The position numbers and the translations under genes are program-made. A DNA stretch of 64,000 nucleotides from Calcarisporiella thermophila CBS 279.70 (taxonomy: Eukaryota > Calcarisporiellomycota): positions 728,870 through 792,869 of the forward strand of contig NW_027192202.1 of assembly GCF_041956535.1 (NCBI RefSeq), written 5' to 3'. Shown one piece after another: positions 21,004-31,962 of the stretch; position 1 is the stretch's first letter, and every line of letters starts with the position of its first letter. The notes under the pieces were generated by a model that worked only from the letters and a program-made list of their open reading frames with translations, did not search any database and was not told the DNA's origin.

Positions 21004-22945
21004 ATGGGCATCGCGTGAGTATGATGAGTTTAATTCAAATTAGAATTCAATACTAATGGTGTGGCCACACGGGCCGGCCGGATCGTTCCAGAGATACCCT
21101 CGAGAACTCGCCGCTGTTCCGCCTGTATAGGCGGCCCGCCATGCAGGTAGCCCTGCTAGGCTTTATCTTCTTTTGCTGCCCAGGTATGTTCAACGCTGTG
21201 AACGGCTTGGGGGCAGGAGGTCAGGTGAACAAGGACAAGAGCATTGCCTCGACCATGAATGCCTGCGTGTACGCCTTCTTCGCCATCGTTGGGTTTATGG
21301 CCGGCGGTATCGTCAACATCGTGGGCCCGCGCATCACCATCTTTGTAAGTAGCTGGCTCTTCATTGGCTCCCCTAGTCCCTCCACTTACTCCCCTCTCCC
21401 CCTCTCTACTGCAGCTGTCAGGGTGGACCTATGTCATCTATATTGCTGCTTTCTACCACTACTCTTTCACCCAAAACGGAACCTTCAACATCATTGCTGG
21501 CATTCTCCTTGGTATTGGAGCCGGTTGCATCTGGACGGCTCAGGGCGCGTTGATGATGAGGTGCCCCCCCCCCCCCTTTTCTCTTCCTTTTCTCCCTTTC
21601 AATGAAGGGTTCTCACCAAGATCTCGATGGCTATTCTCTTAGTTATCCTAAGGAGGACTCGAAGGGACGTTATGTCGCTATCTTCTGGGCCATCTTCAAC
21701 ACCGGCGGTGTGGTCGGTTCTCTTATTTCCCTCGCCATTAATGCTGGCAGCAATACCGTCGCACCCATCACAAGCTCGACTTACATCACCTTCATCGTGA
21801 TTACCGCGGTTGGGACCACTTGCGCCATTTTCCTTCTTCCTCCCAACTGGGTGCGTCGGAAGGATGGTTCCCGAGCTGTCCTGGTCAAGCATCCGAATTG
21901 GATCAAGGAATCCATTGAGATCTTCAAGCTCGTCACGAACAAAAAGCTCATGCTTCTATTCCCCATGTTCTGGTACAGCAATTGGTTCTATGCCTATCAG
22001 TTCGGTATCAACGAAGCTTACTTCAGCAGTAAGTATCCTTAGTGTCTCTATGGCTTCCTCTCTTCCTCTTCCTTCTCCCGTCAAATGTTAATAGCCGAAA
22101 TACTGATGAAGCATTTTTTCTGCCCATTTGTTCCCTCTCCTCTTCTCGATAGCTCGAGCTCGCTCCCTTAATGGTATGCTCTACTGGTTTGCACAGATTA
22201 TAGCTAGTATTTTGTTCGGACGCTTGCTTGACTACGAGCGTTTCACTCGTCGCACAAGAGCCTTCATTGGTCTAGTGGCCGTATTTGTCAGTTTGGTTGC
22301 GGTGTTTGGCGGAGGAACGGCGTGGCAGTTGACCTTCTCCGAGCCGAACGTTGGTGTCGACTGGACGGACCCGCGGTTCCCTGGCCCGATGATTAACTAC
22401 ATGCTCTATGGGTTCTGCGACGCCATGTACCAAGTATACTGCTACTGGTTGATGGGCGCCCTCACTAACGATCCCCAAAAGCTTGCTCGATACGCCGGTA
22501 TGGATGGAAACCGTTTCCACCATTCCCATCCATCCTGCTCTCTTTCTAACTAATTTTTCTTTCCTTGGGGTGATGGCATTTAGGTTTCTACAAGGGAGTG
22601 CAAAGTGCTGGTGCCGCCGTGACCTGGGCCATGGGTGGAAAGATTACGATGATGAATGAGCTCATCGTCAACTGGGCTCTCTTGATCTTCTCTGTGATCC
22701 CCGCTTTCTTCGTGTGCCAGGGGATCACGGAAACCAACTATGGTGCCGAGGAATACGATTTGGAATTGAAGAAGCAGCTTGAATTGGAGAAACTAGGGGA
22801 GCTTCCCAAGTCAGAGGACGACAAGTTGGAGCAAGGCAAGACGGAGGTGCCCGACCTGTCGGATAAGATTGAAGAATCTTCCCCTGCGCAAGAACAAGCC
22901 CAGGTCCAAAAGCAAGGAGAGGAGGAGGAGGAGGAGAAGAAGTAA
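21004..22945 (+). CDS. UNC93-like major facilitator family membrane protein (DUF895-type)
   Basis: Multi-pass membrane protein of the UNC93-like branch of the major facilitator superfamily. Substrate is unknown in fungi. The tiny first exon (21004-21014, MGIA) joins to DTLENSPLFRLYRRPAMQ and then VALLGFIFFCCPGMFNAVNG, the family hallmark. Later segments: GGQVNKDKSIASTMNACVYA, GPRITIFLSGWTYVIYIAAF, GAGCIWTAQGALMMSYPKED, AIFNTGGVVGSLI, WYSNWFYAYQFGINEAYFS, RSLNGMLYWFAQII, and NYMLYGFCDAMYQVYCYW. The C-terminus after the last helix is acidic and charged, ending in a run of Glu and Lys. Seven exons. The donor after ALMM lies on a 13-C run (21563-21575), which may be error-prone. Start chosen because the splice at GC|A gives the usual 'DTL-NSP' lead. 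Confidence 0.87.
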
Positions 22946-23595
22946 TGAACCTGTATTAAAAAAAATAATCAAGTACTTTTTTTTCGTGTGATAGTGTCTC
23001 TGTTTCTTTGACAAATTTCAATTAATTATACCTTATGCTTACAATTAATCTTTTCTTTCTCAAATAACTAATATCATTAATGACTTTATGTGCCTTGTTG
23101 CTTGTTTTCTTATCCTCCAATTATAATCCCTTCAGACGCATTATCATGTTTTTTTGGGTGGATGCAATTTAGAGTTGTAAAATGGACTCCCCTCGTTGAT
23201 CGGGGAGAAAATAAAATATTAAATTGAAGCCTATCTCTGTATAGTCCCGTAGGTTTCCGTAAACGCGTGTTTTGGTGACTTTATGTTTTTAGAATCGAGT
23301 CTTAGCGGCGGTGAATCACAAAATTCGAGAGTGGATAGAAACGGCAATAACAGTGGGAAGATTGAAATTGTAGCTTGCTATCCAAAAAATGAGCTCATTA
23401 AAATGAATAATAGGGTCCTTATTTTTTTGTCATTTTTGTCCACACTAACCTGGTCGGTCTGAAGTGGCGAATGTCAAAATTGACGGGACATATTCTCATT
23501 TGCGCCATGCGGGGATTGGCTATGATAAGTGTATGAATTTTTAGCGGCTGAATTAACTTTACGAGAGAAGGGTAATGGTTGAGAGTGAATAGAGA

Positions 23596-23678
23596 GGTGT
23601 TGGTTGAGCCGAATCACTATATTACTGGTTCGATTCCCGTAGGCAACACCCGTCCATGAGAGTTTGCCGGGTTTTTTT
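23596..23678 (+). ncRNA. tRNA-like Pol III element lacking an anticodon arm
   Basis: The segment 23601-23611 (TGGTTGAGCCG) fits the A-box consensus at every fixed position, and 23627-23637 (GGTTCGATTCC) fits the B box. GGTGTTG (23596-23602) pairs perfectly with CAACACC (23644-23650), like an acceptor stem, and the T-arm pairs with one mismatch. The span is only 55 nt, about one 17-nt anticodon arm shorter than a tRNA. A CCCG/CGGG hairpin and a T7 run (23672-23678) follow, a Pol III terminator. It could be a tRNA relic, a SINE head or a small RNA. Confidence 0.35.
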
Positions 23679-23784
23679 CAGAACTCGATCGCTATCAATA
23701 GTATAGCAACAAGCAGATAATATCAAGCAGGTACAAAAATAGGTAGCAAATATCCTTAGGGGAAATTTAACTACCAAAAATGGG

Positions 23785-23824
23785 AGGCCGGACGCAGTAC
23801 CTGGGCGATTTTGACGTAGAAGTT
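23785..23824 (+). repeat. Diverged dispersed repeat, copy A
   Basis: By eye, about 30 of 40 bases match 29200-29239, including AGGCC, TACCT and GATTTT blocks in the same order and spacing; about half of the differences are transitions. It lies about 100 bp downstream of the tRNA-like element. Confidence 0.4.
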
Positions 23825-24283
23825 CACCCTTCCATTACATTCAGATAAAAATCATCGAGTGGGTGTAAAAAAAATGCATCCCAAAGGAGAAAAAAAAAGA
23901 GGAAGTGTTGTGCCTAGTGCGGGGATAATCAGGGTTAGCCAAAACTTGCGATAAATTGAGATTCGCTTGTGTCTTATTTACTAGATTGCATATGCATTAG
24001 ACAGTAGAAAACATTGCACAGCATAGTGTGTGCACAATGTAGGTGCTACCTAAGAAGTTCTTAACACGGAATTCACGCAGCCACTCTTTTTCCTCCGTTA
24101 TTTCGTTTCAATTTGAGGACCATAATTCAGACTGGCCAACGTTGCATGAATAGGCAAAAAGGGATCACTTCCGTGAATCCGTCAATAGCGCCAGTATTCC
24201 AACACTAATACCGAGCGAATCCTGCTGACGCAAAATAATCATTATGAGCATTGACCTTAACATAAAACCACTAGAGGCTTACT

Positions 24284-24307
24284 TATTCGGAGAGGATACT
24301 CCGAATA
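24284..24307. promoter_or_regulatory. Perfect inverted repeat with CGG-N10-CCG spacing
   Basis: TATTCGGAG and CTCCGAATA form a perfect 9-bp inverted repeat around a 6-bp centre. The CGG and CCG triplets are separated by 10 bases, the geometry bound by Put3-type Zn2Cys6 dimers. It is far from any recognised start codon, so function is uncertain; a simple hairpin is the alternative. Confidence 0.3.
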
Positions 24308-26262
24308 TCTCCTGGATTCCAAGTTCTCGGGCTTGCTGCCCCTCTGTAATATTCCGCAGAATATCCCCGAGTGCGCACCACGTTATGGTTACATTATTAT
24401 TAACTGTATTTCCTCATAAGACTTGGATTGGAAGTACCCCAATGACCCGGCCAATAGCAAAATAACCAGCTAATTCCTTTGAAGTCATGTCGCCTGGGCT
24501 AAGTTGAGAGAATGTGGGAAATTTTATGCTAGCGTGCCGGGAAATTAAACTTTTGTGTTTGATTGCAGCATGTTTAGTTAAGGCTAAAACGCTTATTGGG
24601 CGAAATTCTTTATTCTTAGTTTATACTTAGGGGTATAATGGTGAAAATAAGCGCACGGTCTTCAACTGTCGTCGAAAAAGAAGTACTCTTGGCCCTATTC
24701 TACTATGAGCTCAATAAAGAGAGAGCAGTTTCAGCTCTTGTGTTTTGTCCTTCATAATTGGGTCCGTTCTCTGGCAACACCTTCCATATTCCCATCTGAC
24801 GGGAAGCGGTGTCAATACCACGCGTATTCTCTTTTATTTTCTCATCTGTAATCAGGGTTCGAAACTATGTAATGCTTCGAAGATTTAGGTTAATCGGGGT
24901 TACCTATCAAGCTTTGTGCAGCTATTCATTCGTTTGCTAGTTAGCGTTTGGTTTAAGAAATCTAGTGTTGCTTTCTCAATTCCTCTCCGTTGTTTTCCTC
25001 CTTCTGCATAAAATATTCAGCATTTGTTCTTTTTAGAACAAAGCAGTGGGACCTGCTCACGTCCACTGCATGAGAGGTGAGGCGATTAGAGATGGAGCTC
25101 CAATACCACGGAAACTCGTATAGGCCTTCCTAGAATGCTTATGATTGTGTATTTTTCGCGGAGCTTGGTTTGGCTGTTTGTGTCCATCCTCGGAAAAAGG
25201 ATTCCTAGTGCACCGTTGTGTCAGTGATATCGACATCTTATTTTTTTTTTTCGCACAAAGAAACCATGACCTCCGCGCGCTTTTCACTTATCCACACGGC
25301 ATACTAACAAAGGTCGTCCATGACCTACCAAGCTGATTCGATGCACACCCTGCCCTTGGTGACCCAAGGTTATGGTTAAACGTGGCCATATCTGATCCTT
25401 TTGCCTTTTTGGCTTGATTCGATTATTTCTAGCCGGAGTGGTCCGCAGGTACTCCCCTGGAAACCCTGGGGGAGAGGGAGAGGGGAAGAGGGAGAATCTA
25501 AAAATGTAGCCAAGCACGAAAGCATGAGAGGAGATGGCTTGAGGATAAAATTTCGTTGGTGGGAAAAAGGTTGAGATTATGCCCACCCGATAGTGGCGTG
25601 ATATTGGTCGACTGTATCCCCCAGCTGGAATAGAAATTCGTGACATCCACGGGATTGCAAGGTTCAGTTCCATGACGGTCACAAACAATCCAAATTCTGC
25701 AAACCCACTTAAAGATAACCAGAGTGAGGAGATCTAATAGAAAAATGACCTGAGAATATGAACTTAATCAAAATGGGAATATTCTCCCGTATATATCGCA
25801 ACGGCTTTTCATTCAAATTCGCTTTTTCTCTTTTCAATTTTCTCTCTTCTCTCTTTGCCCATACCGGGTTCCTTCCAACTCACGCCATTTTTGCCTTGCA
25901 CCCCCACTTTAGCAGGTTGGCTAATCAATGCTAGTTTGCTTTTCGGCTCTAGTTTATTGCATATACCACTTTTGAGAGCAATTAACTTCCCACAAAGTTT
26001 TGGCGCCCCCTTCTTCTGTGTATTCACTTTATAAGCCCAACCTTTTTTTCTTAAGAGTCCAACTTCTCTCTCCTCTCGGTTATACGTGGTTCCCCCTTCC
26101 CCCTATATCATCTCTTTACAACTCTCACTAGCCCCTTATCTTATTCTCCCTTAATCTGATTAACCCAAGACTATCTGAGGTAGGCTGCCTTATCCAAAGA
26201 ATCTCGACATAAATAAACTTACTGATACCTGTCTATCTCTACTCATTTCTCTGGCACATTTA

Positions 26263-27492
26263 ATGTCTGTAGAGTCTAGCGCTTTCGTAGAGTTTGTCGC
26301 TGCAGCTTCCCAACTCAACAGAATGAAGGACACCTACCTATTGGCGGAAAAAGATGTTGGTAAGTGTTTATTTCATTTTTTTTTATAGCAGTTTGAACTC
26401 GACGCATGGGTGTTATCTAGGCCCTCAAGAGTCCTCCTTGGCCAGAGATCTCATAAAAGGGACCGTAAAGGAGCACCAAAAGGCAGGGAAGATGCCTTTT
26501 ATGCTGTAAGTGTAGATTTATATTCCTGGAATGAACGACAGGATAGCCTATTAAAGTCAATACGCTTATCCTTATCTGAATGGTTAGGCGATTCTCGCAG
26601 GGCACACTTTCACGAGAAGTATATGCCCGATTTATTCTGTCATTCTATCATATATACAAGTAAGCAACTTTTTCTCAAACATGAGGTTTCTTAATTCTTA
26701 CCGTGAACGCAATAGAGCATTGGAGGAGAAGATGGAGGAAAAAGCCTCAGATGAGAGCATCAAGGCCATCCATTTCCCAAAGGAGCTGTCGAGGTTGGAG
26801 TCCATTGAAAAAGGTAGGATAATGTTTAATTAAACGATTAATCCAAACCTCTGAGTACTCCCTACCATTCCATGCTCCTTGACTAACCCCCATTTTGATG
26901 GTTTTTCTGCTTAGACCTAGAGTTCTACCTTGGCCCCGATTGGCGCGAGGAGGCCAAGACGCTTTCGCCCGCAGTGGAGGCCTATATCAATGATATTAAC
27001 AAGGCTGCAGAGCGCCACCCCGCTCTATTGGCTGCACATACGTTCACCCGTTACCTTGGTGACTTGTGGGGAGGCCAAAAACTTGCAAAAAAGCTGGCCA
27101 AGGCGCTAGATCTCCCGAGAGAAGGCGATTTTGCCTATGTGGGAAGGCACTTCTATTACTTTGAGAACATCTCCAACCTTCCCAAGTTCCGGTCGATGTA
27201 TACTGAAAGCTACAACCAGATGAAGGTGGATCCTGAGCTGCGGCGTGAAATTGTATACGAGGCCATCAACGCCTTCAACTTGAACATGGCACTGTTTGCA
27301 GAGCTGGAGGAACTGGAGCTGGAACAGAAGCGGCTAACGGAGAAAGAGCTTGGTTCACTAGATGTCCAAGAGAAAGCAAGCACAGAGACCACCGACGGTG
27401 GCTTCACACTAAATCATCTAGCCCTACCACTAGCTGCAACATTAATATTGACGGTGATTGTTGGAGTTCGCACCATCATCAAGACGAAATAA
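26263..27492 (+). CDS. HMX1: Heme oxygenase with C-terminal membrane anchor
   Basis: ER-anchored enzyme that oxidises heme to biliverdin, CO and Fe2+, serving iron recycling. Five exons (26263-26359, 26421-26505, 26588-26659, 26716-26813, 26915-27492) give 309 residues. Seen: SLARDLIKGTVKEHQKAGKM (the His is the proximal heme ligand), PFMLRFSQGTLSREVYARF, ILSFYHIYKALEEKMEE, IHFPKELSRLESIEKDLEFY, then LLAAHTFTRYLGDLWGGQKL, the distal-helix glycine region, and AYVGRHFYYFENI. Close to the end a hydrophobic anchor, LPLAATLILTVIVGV, precedes a basic RTIIKTK tail, the usual tail-anchor layout. The second intron's acceptor is set at TTAG (26587) because only that restores RFSQGTLSRE. Confidence 0.93.
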
Positions 27493-27910
27493 AGTTATGC
27501 TCATATTATTTAAGTGTTGGTAAATCCGACTACTTTTTTGGGATAATTTCTCACTCTGCAATATATACTATACTATACTATATTATTTTTTTATTTATTT
27601 ATTTTTCAAGCTCATGTAACACTTATAATAAACTGATTTAGGAGTCAAGGAGAGCTAGGACTTGCTTGTATAAAGATTGGGAAGGCAGATGCCTTTATAA
27701 AAAGGCTGACATCTGGTTTACACACGCAAACGTACATGCTTGAGTACATCTCGTATTCACAATCATTACTATATTCAATTAAAGGATATATCGGCTGGTT
27801 GTCTACGCGAACAAAAGAAAAAATAGCGCATAGCCGGAGAGTGGAGAATCTAAAGACATCTGCCATGCTGATAGGGAGTGAAAAACAATTTTTGGCAAAA
27901 AAAAACATAT
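27493..27910. other. Intergenic, simple AT sequence
   Basis: About 420 bp between heme oxygenase and tRNA-Asn. It holds a poly(A)-like AATAAA near 27627 and a short ACTAT/TTTA tract at 27561-27605. No gene seen. Confidence 0.4.
27561..27605. repeat. Low-complexity ACTAT and TTTA tract
   Basis: Four near-perfect ACTAT units are followed by TTTA units and T runs just downstream of the heme oxygenase stop. Confidence 0.6.
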
Positions 27911-27927
27911 CGCTCAAGGGTGGACTC

Positions 27928-27967
<40 letters not shown>

Positions 27968-27984
27968 AATTACGCCACTAGAGC
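27911..27984 (-). tRNA. tRNA-Asn (anticodon GTT)
   Basis: On the minus strand the sequence folds as a full cloverleaf: acceptor GCTCTAG/CTTGAGC (one T-T mismatch), D-arm GCGT...GCGC, anticodon stem TTCGG/CCGAA around CTGTTAA, giving anticodon GTT. The T-arm is GGTGG TTCGAGT CCACC, with a G discriminator at 27911. A-box and B-box are intact and there is no intron. The GTT anticodon identifies asparagine. Confidence 0.95.
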
Positions 27985-28064
27985 TTCATTTTCTGTTTTG
28001 TTACGGGAATATCAGTATTTCGTACAGACAGTCATAACTGCGCCACTACAAGCCAAAAAAAAAC

Positions 28065-28545
28065 NNNNNNNNNNNNNNNNNNNNNNNNNNNNNNNNNNNN
28101 NNNNNNNNNNNNNNNNNNNNNNNNNNNNNNNNNNNNNNNNNNNNNNNNNNNNNNNNNNNNNNNNNNNNNNNNNNNNNNNNNNNNNNNNNNNNNNNNNNNN
28201 NNNNNNNNNNNNNNNNNNNNNNNNNNNNNNNNNNNNNNNNNNNNNNNNNNNNNNNNNNNNNNNNNNNNNNNNNNNNNNNNNNNNNNNNNNNNNNNNNNNN
28301 NNNNNNNNNNNNNNNNNNNNNNNNNNNNNNNNNNNNNNNNNNNNNNNNNNNNNNNNNNNNNNNNNNNNNNNNNNNNNNNNNNNNNNNNNNNNNNNNNNNN
28401 NNNNNNNNNNNNNNNNNNNNNNNNNNNNNNNNNNNNNNNNNNNNNNNNNNNNNNNNNNNNNNNNNNNNNNNNNNNNNNNNNNNNNNNNNNNNNNNNNNNN
28501 NNNNNNNNNNNNNNNNNNNNNNNNNNNNNNNNNNNNNNNNNNNNN
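28065..28545. other. Assembly gap (481 Ns)
   Basis: Continuous run of N. The left flank ends in an A-run (about ten A) and the right flank is AT-rich, so the gap probably marks a low-complexity or repetitive segment. Confidence 0.99.
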
Positions 28546-28653
28546 AACTTCTTTTCTTCTATAACTTTATGCACAATTAGTTTTTGGTACCTTAATAACC
28601 TTTCGGCAAATTACTAGCGCTTTGAAAATTTTATTCAAGTTTGTTCTGTTTTG

Positions 28654-28740
28654 TTAAACTAGTTGTTTAACCAGTTTGTCTATTCAGTTCGTTTAACCAG
28701 TTTGTTTAATCGGTTCGTTCTATTTAGTTTAATTTTGTTA
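28654..28740. repeat. Imperfect short direct repeat
   Basis: GTTTAACCAGTTTGT occurs at 28665-28679 and again at 28691-28705, a spacing of 26 bp, with degenerate GTTC/GTTTA units on both sides. Close to the assembly gap. Confidence 0.5.
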
Positions 28741-29199
28741 TATAAGAAGAGATTCAAGCGTGAGTGAACGGGGAGGCGGATTAGTTTTTTTTTATATTGA
28801 GTAATAGTCTTGAAATTTATTGTCTTATTTTTTTTTTTCTTTTTTAAGAAAATCTTTCATTTGTTTTCTTTACGTACAAATATTCACGATAAACCCCAAA
28901 ACCCACGTAACAGTTTCCGATTTTAAAGAAAGAATATTATAATAAGGAATTTTGTTGTATTTTTCGGGGCGAAAAATTTGTATTTTTTTTTTCTTTCTCC
29001 CTCTCGTATACTACTTTCCTCTCTACATGAAAAAACATGAAAGGTGTATACATTCTCTGTACACCCCCAATTCTTGCATGAATTTCTTGTTATTGACGTC
29101 TATCAATATCCTTTATTAAGAACAAAGAAGGATAATTTTAAATAATGATCCCACTAACAAAAAAAACGAAAAATTTATATTTCTTCCTTCCTTTAAGAT

Positions 29200-29239
29200 A
29201 GGCCAGGAGCATTACCTAGGTGATTTTAAGTTAGAAGGT
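29200..29239 (+). repeat. Diverged dispersed repeat, copy B
   Basis: Same orientation partner of 23785-23824, about 75 percent identical by eye over 40 bases. Confidence 0.4.
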
Positions 29240-30798
29240 ACATTAGCTTTTTATAGGATTGGATACTTTTCAATAAAGATACTTTGTTAAAGAAAAATTT
29301 ATAATTCACCCTTTCGCATCCCGCATGGTTTACCTGTCTTTCTTTTATTTAATTTTATCATTAGATAGTGAAAAAGATTCTATTTAGTGGAAATAATGTT
29401 TATCTGTAGTTCATTGGCTGTGAGATCTTAAGTAGGTTGCTCCTTTTTGTTATCTATCTGGTAACTTAACCGATTTGACATGAAAATATTCAAGGAACCC
29501 CAATATGACAGGGATGAAAAACCGGCATAATTTAGCCAGATTTAATGAGTATCTAATGGCATTATTCCCTCTACTGTCTCCACCCTTAATGCGGGTGGGT
29601 TTTTATAGCAACGTTTTGCTCATGTAAGAATGACCTGAAAATAAAGACGTATTCCAATAGTGGTATTTTTATCTCGTGAAATATTTTTCTCATTAGCATT
29701 ATAGACTCGAGCTTAATGATCATTTATGCAGGGGTCAATAAGTTCATGCAAACCAAACAAATTTTACCCTAGGTTGACGGTTGAATGCTTATTCTCAAAA
29801 CTAAGTCTCCTTGTCGTTCAAAAGGGGATGTGGGGGAGAGGGGTGGCATTTTCCACCCTCTTTTCAGGCAATTCCACAGTTTATCACATGAATTTGTGAT
29901 ATTACCCAAAAAACTCTGTTATGAGTTTTATTCGATACACACTATAACATGCCAAGGTAGGTAGGGCAAGTTATAATTTGATAATCAAACGAACTCTAAA
30001 ATAAAGATGGTCCACCATCTAAGGAAAACATTGCTCATTTTCGTGATATATGCCACTCCTATTCGTAACATTAATATTTTGCGTTTTACATAACCAATTC
30101 CTATTGCATATCACTTTAATGGCATAGATTACAAATGTATGTTATACAATATCTCTAGAGAGAATTCGATTCAAATCCACCCGTTAAGCCAAATCGTCTG
30201 GGGAACAATTTGAACCTACACGGTTCTCTGTTATTTGACATCTCAGCTGAGCAAAAGATTTGCGTTAATTGAAATGACAGGCCATGATACCTAATTGTGG
30301 GGCGCCAAAATCCCAACACTAAAACCACTTTATATTGAACGAATCCATCGTGTTTAACTAAGCAGCCAACTATTCAGATTTCCAATAAGATTTTACCTCT
30401 TAGTTGAGCAGAGTGCACGGTTATAGCACCAATGTTTAAAGTCACCTATTAGCCTCTATAGGCATAATTTTCCTTCCCTTTCAGCCTGTTCCCCACGTTT
30501 TCCAAGAAAACTCGTAAGCATGTGATTGATTGATGGGATCTTTCCGAAAATAGTATGAAGAAATTAACTAAAATTACACCTGCATTCTACAACAAAGGCC
30601 ATCTGCATTAATACCGTTGGTAATAATGAACCTTGAAAGTAAATCTGAATAGATATCTTATTCAAAGTTGCTTAACATGGAACCATGGTGGTCGTAAAAA
30701 AAAATAAATAGCGAGTGAGAGTGGAGGAGAGAATCACCCAACTCGTTATTGAAAAAATATTGCTTCTCCAACCCTCTCCTTTTTAAAGCGAAACTACC

Positions 30799-31962
30799 AT
30801 GACAAACTTCCGCAAGTGGTTGACAATCGTCATTCTCATTGCCGTGTCCACGCACTCTCTGGCTGCAGAGGACTTGGACGAAATAAAAAACGCCAATCCT
30901 TTGAGCAGTGTGCTGCGAACCATTCCCAACACGCCCGATCACTCCAAGCTCAATTCTGCTCAGCTCAGGGCTGTAAAACAATACGCAAAACTCGCGGCTA
31001 ATGCAGTGTGCACGACCCTCAAACCAGGGCAGCCCTACAAATGCGGAGGCTTTTGTGATGAATTTCCGCAGACAACCGTGATCGATCGATTCGATGTGGA
31101 TCCCGAAGATATTCAGGGTTACATCGCTCGCGATGACCTGCGAAAAGCAATTGTGATATCCATCCGTGGAACGGCTTCACTACCCAACGCCATTGTCGAT
31201 GCGCAATTCAAACTGATCCCATACCCGAGTAAACTGGTCAAGAAGGCTAAAGTCCACGAAGGTGCACTATCCCAGAATTACCTCTTGTAGCCAATTGACC
31301 TGCTAACAGCATTATCTACTTAGGATTCTACAAAGCTTACCAGGGGCTCAAAAAGGTCACCATTCCTGCTCTCACCAGCCAGCTTAAACAATATCCCAGC
31401 TACGACGTAGAAGTGGTGGGACATAGTCTTGGAGGGGCTATGGCTGTGATGCAGGCGGCAGATATCTACGAGAATGTACCCGCTGTTAAGAAGGACAGGC
31501 TCTATCTGGTTACCGTGGGGGAGCCTAGAGTGGGGAATGATGCATTCGCCAAGTGGATTAGCTCCGCTGGTTTTGTGAGCAAGCGGTTGGTTTATCGCAG
31601 AGACTTGGTTCCTCACTTCCCTCCCAGGTTCTTCGGCTACGAGGTAAAGGGGATTTAATTTAACGTCACCCAAGGGGACTTTGTAACTTAGTCTGAAAGG
31701 ATCTATAGAATCGTGGGCCAGAAATTCACACCAGTGCTAGGACAAGCGACACCATTCAATGCAAGGGAGGGGAAGACGAGCGTTGCGCTAACGGAGAGCC
31801 CGTGCTAGGCCTTAATGCCCTAGACGTAATTTGAAGCTTGGAATTCATATTTTTGCCTTGTGCTCACAATTCTATATTATACTATAGCATGCTGTTTACC
31901 TAGATGTAGACATGCTTAAATGTGCTCCAGAACACGTAAGGATATTTCCACTTACGCCTTAA
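30799..31962 (+). CDS. Secreted class 3 (Rhizomucor-type) triacylglycerol lipase
   Basis: Predicted extracellular lipase of 324 residues from four exons (30799-31261, 31324-31643, 31709-31825, 31888-31962). A signal peptide is clear: FRKWLTIVILIAVSTHSLAA. The fold follows: LKPGQPYKCGGFCDEFPQT, oxyanion-region ISIRGTASLPNAIVD, the nucleophile elbow VVGHSLGGAM (Ser189), VTVGEPRVGN, and RRDLVPHFPP with Asp248. The third exon gives FGYENRGPEIHTS and CKGGEDERCANG. The last exon supplies LDHAVYLDVDMLKC with the catalytic His301, which would be missing if the in-frame TGA at 31832 were taken as the end. The triad is thus complete. A strong GTAAGG after the penultimate segment leaves a further exon possible. 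Cysteines at several conserved positions suggest disulfides. Confidence 0.9.

Larger units (their letters stand above)
22946..26262. other. Gene-poor intergenic stretch with decayed repeats
   Basis: About 3.3 kb without a supported protein gene. It contains the tRNA-like element at 23596, a repeat shared with the region near 29.2 kb, an imperfect hairpin at 24011-24040 and a perfect inverted repeat at 24284-24307. Short frames such as 24244-24465 lack family motifs. The last few hundred bases are CT-rich and probably form the heme oxygenase promoter. Confidence 0.45.
28546..30798. other. AT-rich gene-poor stretch with decayed repeats
   Basis: About 2.25 kb with no supported protein. It contains a short tandem-like motif at 28654-28740, the second copy of the dispersed repeat (29200-29239) and two segments resembling the tRNA-like element (around 29555-29600 and 30160-30190). 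The final part must hold the lipase promoter. Confidence 0.45.

Noticed and set aside
24011-24040. Hairpin-like ACATTG...CAATGT segment
   Set aside because: Only six outer pairs with an imperfect centre; could be chance in AT-rich DNA, so not called as a feature.
24244-24465. 73-residue frame in the gene-poor stretch
   Set aside because: No family motif, no splice partner, and the palindrome at 24284 accounts for part of it.
27998-28574. Open frames spanning the assembly gap on both strands
   Set aside because: They consist almost entirely of unknown residues; only the N run keeps them open.
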